Below are positions 53,637 through 63,293 of a stretch of DNA of 64,000 nucleotides, one piece after another. Position 1 is the stretch's first letter. Each line of letters opens with the position of its first letter. This DNA comes from Chryseobacterium aquaeductus (GTDB taxonomy: Bacteria; Bacteroidota; Bacteroidia; Flavobacteriales; Weeksellaceae). A model generated the notes under the pieces. That model did no database searches. It saw nothing but the letters and a program-made list of their open reading frames with translations, and was not told the DNA's origin. The stretch spans positions 744,001-808,000 of the forward strand of contig NZ_CAJIMS010000001.1 in the NCBI RefSeq assembly GCF_905175375.1, in the 5' to 3' direction. The position numbers and the translations under genes are program-made.

Positions 53637-54656
53637 ATGATCATAAATCAGAAAATTCTTAAAAATAAATTATTGAAAACACTATCTGTTGGGGCTTTAA
53701 TCAGTTTCTTCAGTTGTGCTGCCCAAACAGGAACCATAGAAAAAATTCGTAAAAACCCAAAAGCTCCATTTTCTTATGCTGAATTATCAATAAAAGACGG
53801 CGGAAAATGGCAAGGCAACGAATACATCGGCGGAACTTTTAAAAACGTTAATGAATTAACGCTTCCCGGTGAACATACCGACCACTCCTACTACATCAGA
53901 TATGAAGGAATCGGTCTGGAAAATAATCAAATCGGTTACAGATTGTACTTAGACTGGAGAAATGCAACCGATATTTTCGGTAAAAAAGTCAATACTTTGG
54001 TATTGCCTGAAGTTGGGCAAGACGGCTTTGAAACGTACCATCATGATGCACCTTGGGGACAGGATATTTTGAAATCTGGTCGTACCATCGGAATTGGTTC
54101 TTACGGAAGATACGATGAGCAGAACGATTTTGTTGAAACTTTTAAAACTGTAAAAAGCACCACCGCAAAAGTCGTGAACGAAAGCGATAAATCTTTCGCA
54201 ACCATTGATTACAAAGGCTGGAAAACTTGGGGAAATGCAGTTGACCTACAATCGAAACTGACGATTTTCAATAAAGATCGATTTGTGAAAGTTGATTTAA
54301 ATGTAAATGAAACACTTTCAGGATTATGTACAGGAATTGTTGCTTTCAAAGACATCCCAATGAAACAGGCAGTCAGTAAAAACAAAAAATGGGGCTACAT
54401 CGCAACGTACGGAATGCAGACTTTAGCCAAAAAAGAAGACAATCTGGGAATGGTAATCTTCTACCCTATCGAAAGTTTTGATAAACAGGTGACTACTAAA
54501 TCTACTCATATTGTAGTTTTCAAAAAAACCAAAAACGTTTCTTATTACTTTATGGGAGCTTGGTCACAGGAACCAAACGGAATAAAATCCGAAGCGGACT
54601 TTTACAAAGATTTAGATAAAAAATTAGAAATTTTAGACAATACCAATCAACTTTAA
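53637..54656 (+). CDS. DUF4861 domain lipoprotein
   Basis: A 339-aa protein with a lipoprotein signal (lipobox about FFSC, residue 27) and one DUF4861 domain. The WQGNEYIGGTFKNV, YYIRYEGIGLENNQIGYRLY and HHDAPWGQDILKSGR segments are typical. The fold is beta-rich and related to galactose-mutarotase-like sugar proteins. The family is often found in pectin loci next to GH105 but has no settled function; a rhamnogalacturonan-modifying or sugar-binding role is inferred. It lies 12 bp before the GH105 gene. Confidence 0.8.
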   Translation: MIINQKILKNKLLKTLSVGALISFFSCAAQTGTIEKIRKNPKAPFSYAELSIKDGGKWQGNEYIGGTFKNVNELTLPGEHTDHSYYIRYEGIGLENNQIGYRLYLDWRNATDIFGKKVNTLVLPEVGQDGFETYHHDAPWGQDILKSGRTIGIGSYGRYDEQNDFVETFKTVKSTTAKVVNESDKSFATIDYKGWKTWGNAVDLQSKLTIFNKDRFVKVDLNVNETLSGLCTGIVAFKDIPMKQAVSKNKKWGYIATYGMQTLAKKEDNLGMVIFYPIESFDKQVTTKSTHIVVFKKTKNVSYYFMGAWSQEPNGIKSEADFYKDLDKKLEILDNTNQL

Positions 54657-54668
54657 AATTGACTTACA

Positions 54669-55928
54669 ATGAGTTTTATTAATAAAAAATTAAAAATATA
54701 CGCTGTTGCTGTTTTAGGATCAGGAATTTTCATGGCATGTGCACAGACAAAGACCGCCACTGCAGCAAAAACCTCAACCGAAAAATCGACGTCAGGAAAA
54801 GTAGTTCCTACCAACCTGAAATGGTCTGAAAGAATGATGCTTTCCGAAATGCAAAGATTTCCTGAAGCGTGGATGTTAGATTTCAGCAAAAGCCCAAAAT
54901 GGACGTATCCTTCAGCAATTGTGCTAGATGGTGCGGAGCAGCTTTATATTAAAACAGGTAAAAAAGAATACTACGAATACATCAGCGGTTTCGGAGAAAA
55001 ACTGATCAAAGAAGACGGAACAATTCTTACTTACGACCTTGATAAGTACAATATCGACATGTTGAACAGTGGAAACGTATTGCTTTATCTTTACGAAAAA
55101 GAGAAAAAAGAAAAATACCTGAAAGCACTTCAGACACTTCGCTTACAAATCGACGGACAGCCGAGAACAAACGAAGGATCTTTCTGGCACAAAAAAATCT
55201 ATCCTTATCAGGTTTGGCTAGATGGTCTGTACATGGGAATGCCTTTCTACACGCATTACACAAAAGATTTTATAAAAGGTGCAGACGCAACCAAAGCTTA
55301 TGATGATATTGTGATGCAATTTGATTCTGTTCAGAAAAACCTTTTAGACAAAAAAACTGGATTGCTGTATCACGCTTGGGACGAAAGCAAAGAGCAGGCT
55401 TGGGCAGACAAACAAACCGGACTTTCACCCAATTTCTGGGGAAGAGCAATGGGTTGGTACGGAATGGCAATGGTAGATGTTTTAGATTATTTACCTGAAA
55501 ATCATCCGGGAAGAGCCAGAATTATTTCTTATATCAAATCATATTCTGACGCTATTATTAAATATCAAGATAAAAAATCTGGTCTTTGGTATCAGGTTTT
55601 AGATAAGCCATTGGCAAACGGAAATTACGAAGAAGCAACTGCTTCAGCGATGTTTGTTTATACAATGATTAAATCTGTGAACAAAGGTTATCTTCCAAAA
55701 TCATACAAAGCTGCAGCTAAAAAAGGCTATGACGGAATCATCAAAAATTTAATTACCGTTGATGAAAACGGAGTAGTAAATTTAAATAAATGTTGCGCCG
55801 TTGCCGGTTTGGGTGGTAAACCTTACAGAGATGGTTCTTACGAATATTACGTCAATGAAGAAATCCGTTCAAACGACGGAAAAGGAACAGGACCATTTAT
55901 TTTGGCGAGTTTGGAATTTGAAAAGTAA
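54669..55928 (+). CDS. Unsaturated rhamnogalacturonyl hydrolase, GH105
   Basis: GH105 enzymes remove the terminal unsaturated galacturonic acid left by pectate or rhamnogalacturonan lyases. The 419-aa lipoprotein (lipobox FMAC, residue 20) has an (alpha/alpha)6 barrel. YPYQVWLDGLYMGMPFYTHY carries the catalytic Asp, with NFWGRAMGWYGMAMVDVL and the C-terminal CCAVAGLGG substrate loop. Location is likely periplasm or surface. It is followed by a 303-bp repeat-filled gap before the GH43 gene. Confidence 0.92.
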   Translation: MSFINKKLKIYAVAVLGSGIFMACAQTKTATAAKTSTEKSTSGKVVPTNLKWSERMMLSEMQRFPEAWMLDFSKSPKWTYPSAIVLDGAEQLYIKTGKKEYYEYISGFGEKLIKEDGTILTYDLDKYNIDMLNSGNVLLYLYEKEKKEKYLKALQTLRLQIDGQPRTNEGSFWHKKIYPYQVWLDGLYMGMPFYTHYTKDFIKGADATKAYDDIVMQFDSVQKNLLDKKTGLLYHAWDESKEQAWADKQTGLSPNFWGRAMGWYGMAMVDVLDYLPENHPGRARIISYIKSYSDAIIKYQDKKSGLWYQVLDKPLANGNYEEATASAMFVYTMIKSVNKGYLPKSYKAAAKKGYDGIIKNLITVDENGVVNLNKCCAVAGLGGKPYRDGSYEYYVNEEIRSNDGKGTGPFILASLEFEK

Positions 55929-55934
55929 TATTTA

Positions 55935-56091
55935 AACCATTAAGGATGGTTAAGAAGTTAAGATTCATTAAGGTTAAAATCTAGATTTTATTAAGGGAGT
56001 TGCTTTAAGCATTATAACTTAATGATCTTAATGAAAATCAATTTACTGATTCTTAATTTAAGCAGTTAGTATTTCTTAAATCCTTAATGGT
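55935..56091. repeat. Inverted-repeat element AACCATTAAG, copy 3
   Basis: AACCATTAAGGA ... TCCTTAATGGT ends; longer and more diverged than copies 1 and 2. It is paired with an inverted CGCAAAG-family copy just downstream. Confidence 0.7.
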
Positions 56092-56121
56092 GAAAAATTT
56101 TAAAATCATTTTAAACTTCAA

Positions 56122-56208
56122 GCCTTTGCTGAGCAAAGAGCCTTTGGGAACGAAAAATATGCAGAGCAATATCAAAAAAAATCTTTGCGCTCATTGCGTT
56201 AAAATTTA
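56122..56208. repeat. Dispersed repeat CGCAAAG family, copy C (inverted)
   Basis: Read on the minus strand: AACGCAATGAGCGCAAAGA, T run, TGCATATTTTTCGTTC, CAAAGGCTCTTTGCTCAGC. The outline matches copies A and B. Confidence 0.65.
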
Positions 56209-56231
56209 AACCAGACCAAAAATCTGATTTT

Positions 56232-57872
56232 ATGACAAAGAAAATTTTAAATATACTTTCAATCACCGCATTTTCTATTGCTTCAACATACTTGAGCGCA
56301 CAGGAAAAACCATACGTTTCAGAAGTCTGGGCTGCCGATCACGGAAAAAATTACAGAAACCCAATTTTATACGCAGATTATTCAGATCCGGACGTTACCA
56401 GAGTTGGTGATGACTATTATATGACTGCTTCAAGTTTTAATGAAGCTCCAGGATTGCCGATTCTTCATTCAAAAGATATGGTCAACTGGAAATTGGTCAA
56501 CTACGCCATTCAGGACATTTTACCTAAAGAACATTTTTCAGTTCCAAGAAGAGGTGATGCAGTTTGGGCACCGAGTATCCGTTTTCACAAAGGCGAATTT
56601 TATATTTATTGGGGCGATCCCGATTATGGAATTTACATGGTAAAAACCAAAGATCCGCTTGGGAAATGGGACGAACCCGTTTTAGTAATGGAAGGAAAAG
56701 GTTTAATTGATTCTTGCCCTTTCTGGGATGAGGACGGAAATGCTTACTTAGTTCACGGTTGGGCAGGAAGCCGCGCCGGAGTTAAAAGTTTACTATCTAT
56801 CAATAAAATGAATTCTGAAGGAACAAAAGTTCTGGATAAAGGAGTACATATTTTCGATGGCCACGATGCTCATCCGACCGTTGAAGGCCCAAAAATGTAC
56901 AAAAGAAATGGATATTACTATATTTTCGCTCCGGCAGGAGGTGTTGCAACAGGCTGGCAATTGGTTTTAAGATCTAAAAACATTTACGGTCCTTACGAAG
57001 AGAAAATTGTTCTCGAACAGGGAAAAACAAAAATCAACGGTCCGCATCAGGGAGCTTGGGTAGATACACCTTCAGGTGAAGACTGGTTCTACCATTTTCA
57101 GGATGTAGATGCAGGCGGAAGAATCGTGCATCTTCAACCGATGAAATGGGAAAAAGACTGGCCTGTAATGGGCATCGACAACGATAAAAACGGAATTGGC
57201 GAACCGATTCTTACTTATAAAAAGCCAAACGTTGGAAAAACTTATCCGATTGTTACTCCACCGGAAACTGATGAGTTTGATGGTGAAAAATTAGGGTTAC
57301 AATGGCAATGGAGTGCCAATGAAAATATTGTTTGGGCATCAAAACTTCCCGGACAGAAATTTTTAAGATTATTCTCAATGAAAAATCCTGAAGGTGAACT
57401 GAACCTTTGGAATGTTCCGAATCTTCTGACTCAAAAATTTCCAGCTCCGAATTTTGTGGCTTCCACTAAAGTTAAATTAACTCCCGAAGATGCCAAAGAA
57501 GGAAAAACTGCCGGACTTTTGGTAATGGGATTAGATCACGCTTCAATTGTTATCACCAATAAACCAGACGGATATTATGTTCAGTTGAGAAAAGCTGAAA
57601 AAGCCGATAAAGGCGGTGTTGAAAAGATGTTATTTGAAGCTAAATTAAAAGGAAACGAAGCATATTTTAAAGTAAACGTCAGCGAACCCAACGGAATTTG
57701 CACATTCAGCTATAGCGAAAATGGCAAGAATTTCATCAAAGCTGGCGAACCATTTCAGGCAAAACCCGGAAAATGGATTGGTGCTAAAGTGGGATTATAT
57801 TCTGTAAGCACACAGAAAGCAAATCGCGGTGGATATGCAGATTTTGAATATTTCAGAATAACAAAAAATTAG
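56232..57872 (+). CDS. Glycoside hydrolase family 43
   Basis: A 546-aa secreted enzyme (signal ending in LSAQ, residue 24). The five-bladed propeller shows DYSDPDVTRVGDDYYMTAS with the catalytic-base Asp, SCPFWDEDGNAYLVHG, and HPTVEGPKMYKRNGYYYI with the acid Glu. A C-terminal beta-sandwich of about 200 residues follows (after PPETDEFDGEKLGLQWQW). GH43 enzymes cut arabinose, xylose or galactose side chains; in a pectin locus, arabinan or galactan side chains are likely. The exact sugar is not settled. Confidence 0.88.
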   Translation: MTKKILNILSITAFSIASTYLSAQEKPYVSEVWAADHGKNYRNPILYADYSDPDVTRVGDDYYMTASSFNEAPGLPILHSKDMVNWKLVNYAIQDILPKEHFSVPRRGDAVWAPSIRFHKGEFYIYWGDPDYGIYMVKTKDPLGKWDEPVLVMEGKGLIDSCPFWDEDGNAYLVHGWAGSRAGVKSLLSINKMNSEGTKVLDKGVHIFDGHDAHPTVEGPKMYKRNGYYYIFAPAGGVATGWQLVLRSKNIYGPYEEKIVLEQGKTKINGPHQGAWVDTPSGEDWFYHFQDVDAGGRIVHLQPMKWEKDWPVMGIDNDKNGIGEPILTYKKPNVGKTYPIVTPPETDEFDGEKLGLQWQWSANENIVWASKLPGQKFLRLFSMKNPEGELNLWNVPNLLTQKFPAPNFVASTKVKLTPEDAKEGKTAGLLVMGLDHASIVITNKPDGYYVQLRKAEKADKGGVEKMLFEAKLKGNEAYFKVNVSEPNGICTFSYSENGKNFIKAGEPFQAKPGKWIGAKVGLYSVSTQKANRGGYADFEYFRITKN

Positions 57873-57875
57873 ATA

Positions 57876-57962
57876 TTTCCCACAGATTTCACAGATTTTA
57901 TTGAAGGGTAGTTTTAAATGAGCGCATTCATCTGCGGAAATCTGTGCGATCTGTGGGAGAAT
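57876..57962. repeat. CCCACAGA inverted-repeat element, copy 1
   Basis: TTTCCCACAGATTTCACAGA at the left and TCTGTGCGATCTGTGGGAGA at the right form a long imperfect hairpin between the GH43 and GH28 genes. A related copy lies at 62807-62885. Confidence 0.7.
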
Positions 57963-57989
57963 TAAAAAAAATAAAAAGATGTAATTTAT

Positions 57990-59651
57990 ATGAAGAAATC
58001 ATTCAAAATAATAGGTCTTGTCACGGCAATGTTATTATCCGGACAATTCTACGCTCAAAATTTAGACATTTACAAAAATATTGAGTTTAAAATGCCTCAG
58101 GTGGCGGAAACTTCTTTTCCTGCAAATACCGTTTCGATTAAAGATTTTGGTGGTGTTGCAGGTGGAAAAGTGAAAAATACGGAAGCTTTTAAAAAAGCTA
58201 TTGATGCTTTGGTGAAAAAAGGTGGCGGCAAATTGGTTGTTCCGCGAGGAATGTGGCTGACCGGTCCTATCGAACTAAAAAGCAACATCAATCTCCATGT
58301 TGACGAAGGTGCTTTTTTAGTATTCAGTAAAGATAAAAATGATTATCCTCTGGTTGATGTGAGTTTCGAAGGTTTGGAAACCATCCGTTGTACCTCTCCC
58401 ATCAATGCCAAAAATGCAAAAAATATCGCCATCACCGGAAAAGGTGTGATTGACGGAAGCGGTGATGCATGGAGAGCTGTTAAAAAAAGTAAACTTGCTG
58501 AAGGCGAATGGAAAAAATTTGTATCATCCGGCGGTGTTCTATCAGCAGACGGAAAAACATGGTTTCCATCTGAAAGTTATAAAAAAGGATTCGAAAGCAG
58601 CTCCAATTTTAATGTTCCCGACAAAATCTCAAAGTCAGATCTAGAATCTGTGAAAGATTTTCTGCGTCCGGTTATGGTAAGTTTGGTAGGTTGCGATCAA
58701 GTTCTTTTAGACGGACCTACCTTCCAAAACTCACCAGCTTGGAATATTCATCCTTTGATGTGTTCAAATGTTATTTTAAGAAATCTTACTGTAAGAAATC
58801 CTTGGTATTCTCAAAACGGAGATGGTGTAGATCTCGAATCTTGTAAAAATGTTTTGATCTACGACAATACTTTTGACGTAGGTGACGATGCCATCTGTAT
58901 CAAATCCGGTAAAGATGAAGACGGTAGAAAAAGAAATATGCCAACTGAAAATGTAATTATTAAAAACAATGTCGTTTATCACGGTCACGGAGGTTTCGTA
59001 ATCGGTAGCGAAATGTCCGGAGGTGCGAGAAATATTCACGTTTCAGACTGTACTTTTATCGGAACCGATATTGGTCTTCGCTTCAAAACAACTCGTGGAA
59101 GAGGTGGCGTTGTAGAAAATATTTATATCAAAAACATCGATATGATCGACATTCCTACGCAGACTATCGGTTTTAATATGTTCTACGAAGGTGCTTCTCC
59201 GGTTTTGGAAGACGGGCAGAAAGAAGAAAAAAACAAAGCTCCCGAAAAAGTATTTCCCGTGACAGAAGAAACTCCGGTTTTCAGAAATATTTACTTTAAA
59301 AATATCAATGCGGTAAATTCTTATGAAGCACTTAGCATCAACGGTTTGGCTGAAATGAATATTAAAAACATCGTGATCGAAGATTCTCAGTTCGACACTA
59401 AAAAAGCATTGACCATAGTAGATGCAGACGGAATCAGTTTAAAAAATGTAAGATTAAATTACACTGAAGGTACTGGTGTCGTGATCTACAACAGTAAAAA
59501 CATTGATCTTTCAACTTTGCAATTGACATCAGCTCAAAAACCAACCATTAAAGTTTTAGGAAGCAAAACCTCAGCGGTAAAACTACCTAAAAATGTAACA
59601 GGTGAACAGTTGCAAATTTCAAAAGAGATTGCTAAAAATGCAGTGAGGTAA
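57990..59651 (+). CDS. Polygalacturonase, GH28
   Basis: A 553-aa secreted beta-helix hydrolase (signal ending in FYAQ, residue 23) that cuts galacturonic acid linkages by hydrolysis. The GH28 catalytic set is present: NGDGVDLESC (Asp), VGDDAICIKSG (two Asp), HGHGGFVIGSEMSGG (His) and RFKTTRGRGG. A loop of about 60 residues near 165-225 (KKSKLAEGEWKKFVSSGG and following) is longer than in compact GH28s. Exo-acting or rhamnogalacturonan-directed versions cannot be excluded. Confidence 0.93.
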   Translation: MKKSFKIIGLVTAMLLSGQFYAQNLDIYKNIEFKMPQVAETSFPANTVSIKDFGGVAGGKVKNTEAFKKAIDALVKKGGGKLVVPRGMWLTGPIELKSNINLHVDEGAFLVFSKDKNDYPLVDVSFEGLETIRCTSPINAKNAKNIAITGKGVIDGSGDAWRAVKKSKLAEGEWKKFVSSGGVLSADGKTWFPSESYKKGFESSSNFNVPDKISKSDLESVKDFLRPVMVSLVGCDQVLLDGPTFQNSPAWNIHPLMCSNVILRNLTVRNPWYSQNGDGVDLESCKNVLIYDNTFDVGDDAICIKSGKDEDGRKRNMPTENVIIKNNVVYHGHGGFVIGSEMSGGARNIHVSDCTFIGTDIGLRFKTTRGRGGVVENIYIKNIDMIDIPTQTIGFNMFYEGASPVLEDGQKEEKNKAPEKVFPVTEETPVFRNIYFKNINAVNSYEALSINGLAEMNIKNIVIEDSQFDTKKALTIVDADGISLKNVRLNYTEGTGVVIYNSKNIDLSTLQLTSAQKPTIKVLGSKTSAVKLPKNVTGEQLQISKEIAKNAVR

Positions 59652-59899
59652 GTTTGGAGATTTGAGATTTGAGATAAAACGAAAAATCTTTGATTTTCCA
59701 ACTCATGTGTTCTTAAATATTTTCAAACTTGTAAACTTAAAAGTTTCTAATGTGTCAAAAACTTTGATTGATTAAACATTTAAACATAAGCTTTTATAAA
59801 CTTATTATTTTCAAAGTACTAAACTTAAAAACCATAAAAATCTTTTGTGACTTTTGACTTCGTCGAATCTGGCGATTTGTGGTTAAAATTATTTTAAAA

Positions 59900-60802
59900 A
59901 TGAGTTTTCACAAACTATATTTTCTTTTTGTTTTTTTTGTAGGAGCAAAAGCATTCGGTCAGACAAAGCCGAATGCTACTCCTTACACCAACGAAGCAAC
60001 TTATGAAAAATTAAAAAAGAAACATCCGTTTATCACTCCTTTGAACAGACCGGTTCCTTCAAATATAAGGATTGATCAAGATGTAGAATATGCCAACATC
60101 AACGGACTTTCTCTGAAAGCTGACATCTACTACCCTCTCGATCAATCAAAAAAACATCCGGGAGTTGCAATGGTTCACGGTGGCGGCTGGATTTCGGGAA
60201 GTAAAGAAAACGAAAAATATATGGCTCAGGAATTGGCGGCAAAAGGTTACGTAGCCATTGCTGTCGATTATCGTCTGGCAGATGTTGCAAAATATCCCTC
60301 AGCAATTGATGATGTGGAAAATGCCATCAAATTTTTAAAGAAGAACAAGAAAAAATATTCTTTACACTCTAAGAAAATAGCAGTTTTAGGAGAATCTGCG
60401 GGAGCACAAATCGCAACTTTGGTAGGAGTTCAAAACGAGAATAAAATTAAGGCAATTATCAACATCGATGGCATCGTTTCATTCATTCATCCTGAAGCTG
60501 AAGAAAGCACTTATGCAGCCTTCTGGTTGGGTGGTGACAAAGATGTAAATCTTAAAAACTGGACGGAAGCTTCACCTTTGGAATACGTTGGCAAAAACAC
60601 ACCGCCTACTCTATTCATCAACTCTTCACAACCACGATTTCATGCAGGAAGAGATGATATGATGAAGATTTTAAAAAGTCATAATATCTTTACTGAATAT
60701 CATGAAATCAAAGATACGCCGCATTCATTTTGGTCTGCCGAACCGTGGTTTAGCGAAACTTTAGATTTGACGGTTAACTTTTTAGATAAAACCTTAAAAT
60801 AA
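59900..60802 (+). CDS. Secreted alpha/beta-hydrolase, esterase-like
   Basis: A 300-aa esterase of the BD-FAE / hormone-sensitive-lipase-like group. It has a signal peptide (start set at 59900; ends about KAFGQ), the oxyanion motif VHGGGWISGSK, the nucleophile elbow LGESAGAQ (Ser), and a C-terminal catalytic His in IKDTPHSFW. The likely role is removing acetyl or feruloyl groups from pectin or hemicellulose. It lies 5 bp upstream of the second pectinesterase gene, so the two are co-transcribed. Confidence 0.85.
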   Translation: MSFHKLYFLFVFFVGAKAFGQTKPNATPYTNEATYEKLKKKHPFITPLNRPVPSNIRIDQDVEYANINGLSLKADIYYPLDQSKKHPGVAMVHGGGWISGSKENEKYMAQELAAKGYVAIAVDYRLADVAKYPSAIDDVENAIKFLKKNKKKYSLHSKKIAVLGESAGAQIATLVGVQNENKIKAIINIDGIVSFIHPEAEESTYAAFWLGGDKDVNLKNWTEASPLEYVGKNTPPTLFINSSQPRFHAGRDDMMKILKSHNIFTEYHEIKDTPHSFWSAEPWFSETLDLTVNFLDKTLK

Positions 60803-60807
60803 ATTTT

Positions 60808-61785
60808 ATGAAGAAGTTCCTTTTCATCGTATTGGTTTTTTGTGTTCAATTATTATTTGCGCAAAAAAATCCATACATAATAATTACGGTAGCGCAGGAT
60901 GGAAGTGGACAATTCACTTCCATTCAAAAAGCAATTACTTCGATCAGAGATTTGGGTCCGGGCGAAGCTTTAGTTAAAATTAAAGCTGGAACCTATCATG
61001 AAAAGATCGTCATTCCTTCATCGAAGCATCACATTACTTTACAGGGCGAAAGCAAAGAAAATACAATCATCACCAACAATGATTTTTCCGGAAAAATGGA
61101 TGCGATGAATGAGAAAATGACGACTTTCAATTCTTACACCCTTCTGATAATGGCGGATGATATTAAAATTTCAGATTTGACGATTCAAAATAGTTCTTGC
61201 AATGAAGGTCAGGCGGTTGCACTTCATGTGGAAGGTGACCGATTTTTCATTAAAGATTCTAAAATTGTGGGTTGTCAGGATACTGTTTACACCGGAGGAA
61301 ATCACAGCAGACAATATTATGAAAACTGTTTTATTGAAGGAACCACCGATTTTATTTTTGGTTCGGCAACAGTAGTTTTTAAAAATTGTACCATTAAAAG
61401 TTTAGCCAATTCTTATATCACTGCGTCATCTACCGATCAGTCTAAAAGTTTTGGCTATGTATTTTTCGACTGTAAATTGATTGCAAAAGATGGCATCACC
61501 AAAGTTTTCCTTGGAAGACCTTGGAGACCTTATGCAAGAACAGTTTTCATCAATACAGAAATGGGAAATCATATCGTTCCCGAAGGCTGGAACCCATGGA
61601 AAGGTGATAAAATGTTTCCCGATAAAGACAAAACCGCTTTTTACGCAGAATATGGAAGCAAAGGCGAAGGCGGAAAAACCGAAAACCGTGTAGCTTGGTC
61701 GCATCAATTGACAAAAAAAGAAGCAAAAAAATACACCATCAAAAATATTTTCGGAGATTGGAATCTGAATATGAATGATAAGTGA
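60808..61785 (+). CDS. Pectin methylesterase, CE8 (second copy)
   Basis: A 325-aa secreted CE8 enzyme (signal to about LLFAQ). The motifs are complete: CNEGQAVALHVEGDR, VGCQDTVYTGG (catalytic Asp), EGTTDFIFGSATVVF (second Asp) and FLGRPWRPYARTVF. It is clearly diverged from the copy at 51143, so the two probably differ in preferred methylation pattern or location. Having two pectinesterases suggests the locus targets highly methylated pectin. Confidence 0.92.
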   Translation: MKKFLFIVLVFCVQLLFAQKNPYIIITVAQDGSGQFTSIQKAITSIRDLGPGEALVKIKAGTYHEKIVIPSSKHHITLQGESKENTIITNNDFSGKMDAMNEKMTTFNSYTLLIMADDIKISDLTIQNSSCNEGQAVALHVEGDRFFIKDSKIVGCQDTVYTGGNHSRQYYENCFIEGTTDFIFGSATVVFKNCTIKSLANSYITASSTDQSKSFGYVFFDCKLIAKDGITKVFLGRPWRPYARTVFINTEMGNHIVPEGWNPWKGDKMFPDKDKTAFYAEYGSKGEGGKTENRVAWSHQLTKKEAKKYTIKNIFGDWNLNMNDK

Positions 61786-61846
61786 TAAAATTACTTAATA
61801 ATAGATAAAAAGACAACCTCAAATAATTTCTTTAAAAAGAATAAAA

Positions 61847-61870
61847 TGTCATATTGAGCTTGTCGAAGTA
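61847..61870 (+). repeat. Intergenic GAGCTTGTCGAAG-type repeat
   Basis: TGTCATATTGAGCTTGTCG followed by AAGTA matches a short repeat widespread in bacterial intergenic DNA. The rest of the 281-bp gap holds an imperfect inverted repeat (ACCGCAAAAG ... CTTTTGTGGT) and no gene. Confidence 0.5.
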
Positions 61871-62066
61871 TTCCACAAAAACAAAAACCATTTAATAAAA
61901 GTTATTTTACCGCAAAAGAAACAAAAGATTTTTTTGAATTATGAGAAATTCAAAAGTATGCAAAATGAAACTTTTACATTTTGTAAACTTTTGGCAGTCT
62001 GATTTTATAGTATTTCTTTTGCACCTTTTGTGGTTTAAAATTTTTCATATTTAAATAAATCTTACA

Positions 62067-62804
62067 ATGAAAAAAATAATTTTAATTCTAAGCATCTTAA
62101 TTTCAGCATTATCAATTGCTCAGAAAAAACCAACTTTATTCCTAATCGGTGATTCTACGATGTCAAACAAAGACAATCCGGATAAAAACCCGGAACACGG
62201 TTGGGGACAAGTATTGCCGCAATTTTTAACTACAGGTATTGAAATTCAAAACCATGCCATGAACGGAAGAAGCTCAAAAAGTTTTCGAACCGAAGGGCGT
62301 TGGGATAAGGTGCAAAAACAATTGAAAAAAGGTGATTTCGTAGTCATACAGTTTGGTCACAATGACCAAAAACTGAAAGATTCAACAAAATTTACAAATC
62401 CTCATACGCAGTACAGAGCCAATCTTGAGAGATATGTGAACGAGACCATATCAAAAGGTGCAACACCCATTCTGATGACTTCAATTACAAGAAGAAATTT
62501 TAATGAAAATGGAGTTTTGATTGACACTCACACAGATTATCCTTTGGTGGTAAGAATGGTTGCAGATGACATGAAAGTTGCTTTTGTAAATATGCAATTA
62601 CTAACCGAACAAATGGAAATTGCTGCAGGTCCGGAAAAATCAAAGCTGCTGCATCTGCATTTCAAAGCTGGTGAAAATCCTTATTATCCAAAAGATAAAG
62701 CGGATGACACGCATTTGTCAAAATTGGGTGCAGAAACGGTGGCAAAACTGGCGTTGAAATCTTTGAAAAATTTAAAAATTGGTCTGGAAAAATATATTAA
62801 ATAA
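62067..62804 (+). CDS. Rhamnogalacturonan acetylesterase, SGNH family
   Basis: A 245-aa secreted SGNH hydrolase (signal ending in SIAQ, residue 18). Block I is FLIGDSTMSN (nucleophile Ser), block II is NHAMNGRSSKSF, block III is VVIQFGHNDQK, and block V is ADDTHLSKLGA with the catalytic Asp and His. The layout matches CE12 rhamnogalacturonan acetylesterases, which deacetylate galacturonate in rhamnogalacturonan I so that lyases and GH105 can act. It is separate from the genes on both sides by repeat-filled gaps. Confidence 0.9.
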   Translation: MKKIILILSILISALSIAQKKPTLFLIGDSTMSNKDNPDKNPEHGWGQVLPQFLTTGIEIQNHAMNGRSSKSFRTEGRWDKVQKQLKKGDFVVIQFGHNDQKLKDSTKFTNPHTQYRANLERYVNETISKGATPILMTSITRRNFNENGVLIDTHTDYPLVVRMVADDMKVAFVNMQLLTEQMEIAAGPEKSKLLHLHFKAGENPYYPKDKADDTHLSKLGAETVAKLALKSLKNLKIGLEKYIK

Positions 62805-62806
62805 TG

Positions 62807-62885
62807 ATTTCCCACAGACAACACAGATTTTCGCAGATTTTATAATAAAAAAAAACTGCTTAATCTGTAAAATCTGCGAGAGATA
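62807..62885. repeat. CCCACAGA inverted-repeat element, copy 2
   Basis: ATTTCCCACAGACAACACAGA at the left and TCTGTAAAATCTGCGAGAGA at the right; diverged from copy 1 but with the same arrangement. Confidence 0.6.
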
Positions 62886-62905
62886 AAATAAAAAAAATCA
62901 ATATA

Positions 62906-63247
62906 ATGAATTTCAAAAAAGAACCATTTTTCGATGGCAATTCCGACTGGGAAGATTTGGGAGACGGAGTTTCCAGACAGTTTGTAGGCTATAATTCTCA
63001 GGTTATGATGGTGATTGTTAAGTTTGAGAAAGATGCTATCGGTGCTTTACACCAACATTTTCATTCGCAGATTACGTATGTTGCGTCTGGCAAATTTGAA
63101 GTCACCATTGATAACGAAATAAAAATTTTACAACAAGGAGACGGATTTTTTGCTCAACCCAATATTTTTCATGGCGTAAAATGTCTGGAAGCCGGGCAAC
63201 TGATCGATTCTTTCACACCTTTCAGAGAAGATTTTTTAAAAGGTTAA
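62906..63247 (+). CDS. kdgF: KdgF-like cupin
   Basis: A 113-aa single cupin without signal peptide. Metal ligands are visible in ALHQHFHSQITYVASG (two His, Gln) and NIFHGVKC (His). KdgF opens the ring of unsaturated galacturonate to the linear ketouronate used by KduI, linking the extracellular lyases with the kduI-kduD route. The match is by size, motif and position inside a pectin locus; other small cupins would look similar. Confidence 0.75.
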   Translation: MNFKKEPFFDGNSDWEDLGDGVSRQFVGYNSQVMMVIVKFEKDAIGALHQHFHSQITYVASGKFEVTIDNEIKILQQGDGFFAQPNIFHGVKCLEAGQLIDSFTPFREDFLKG

Positions 63248-63293
63248 TTGTAACATTTACCGACTTATTTAATTTCTAAAAAATTACCTAGCT

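Noticed and set aside
55935..56208. CRISPR array or tandem repeats
   Set aside because: The repeats are two different dispersed families with inverted ends, not regularly spaced identical units.
57890..57960. Rho-independent terminator after the GH43 gene
   Set aside because: The hairpin is long, imperfect, lacks a T run, and matches a repeat found again at 62807, so it was listed as a repeat.
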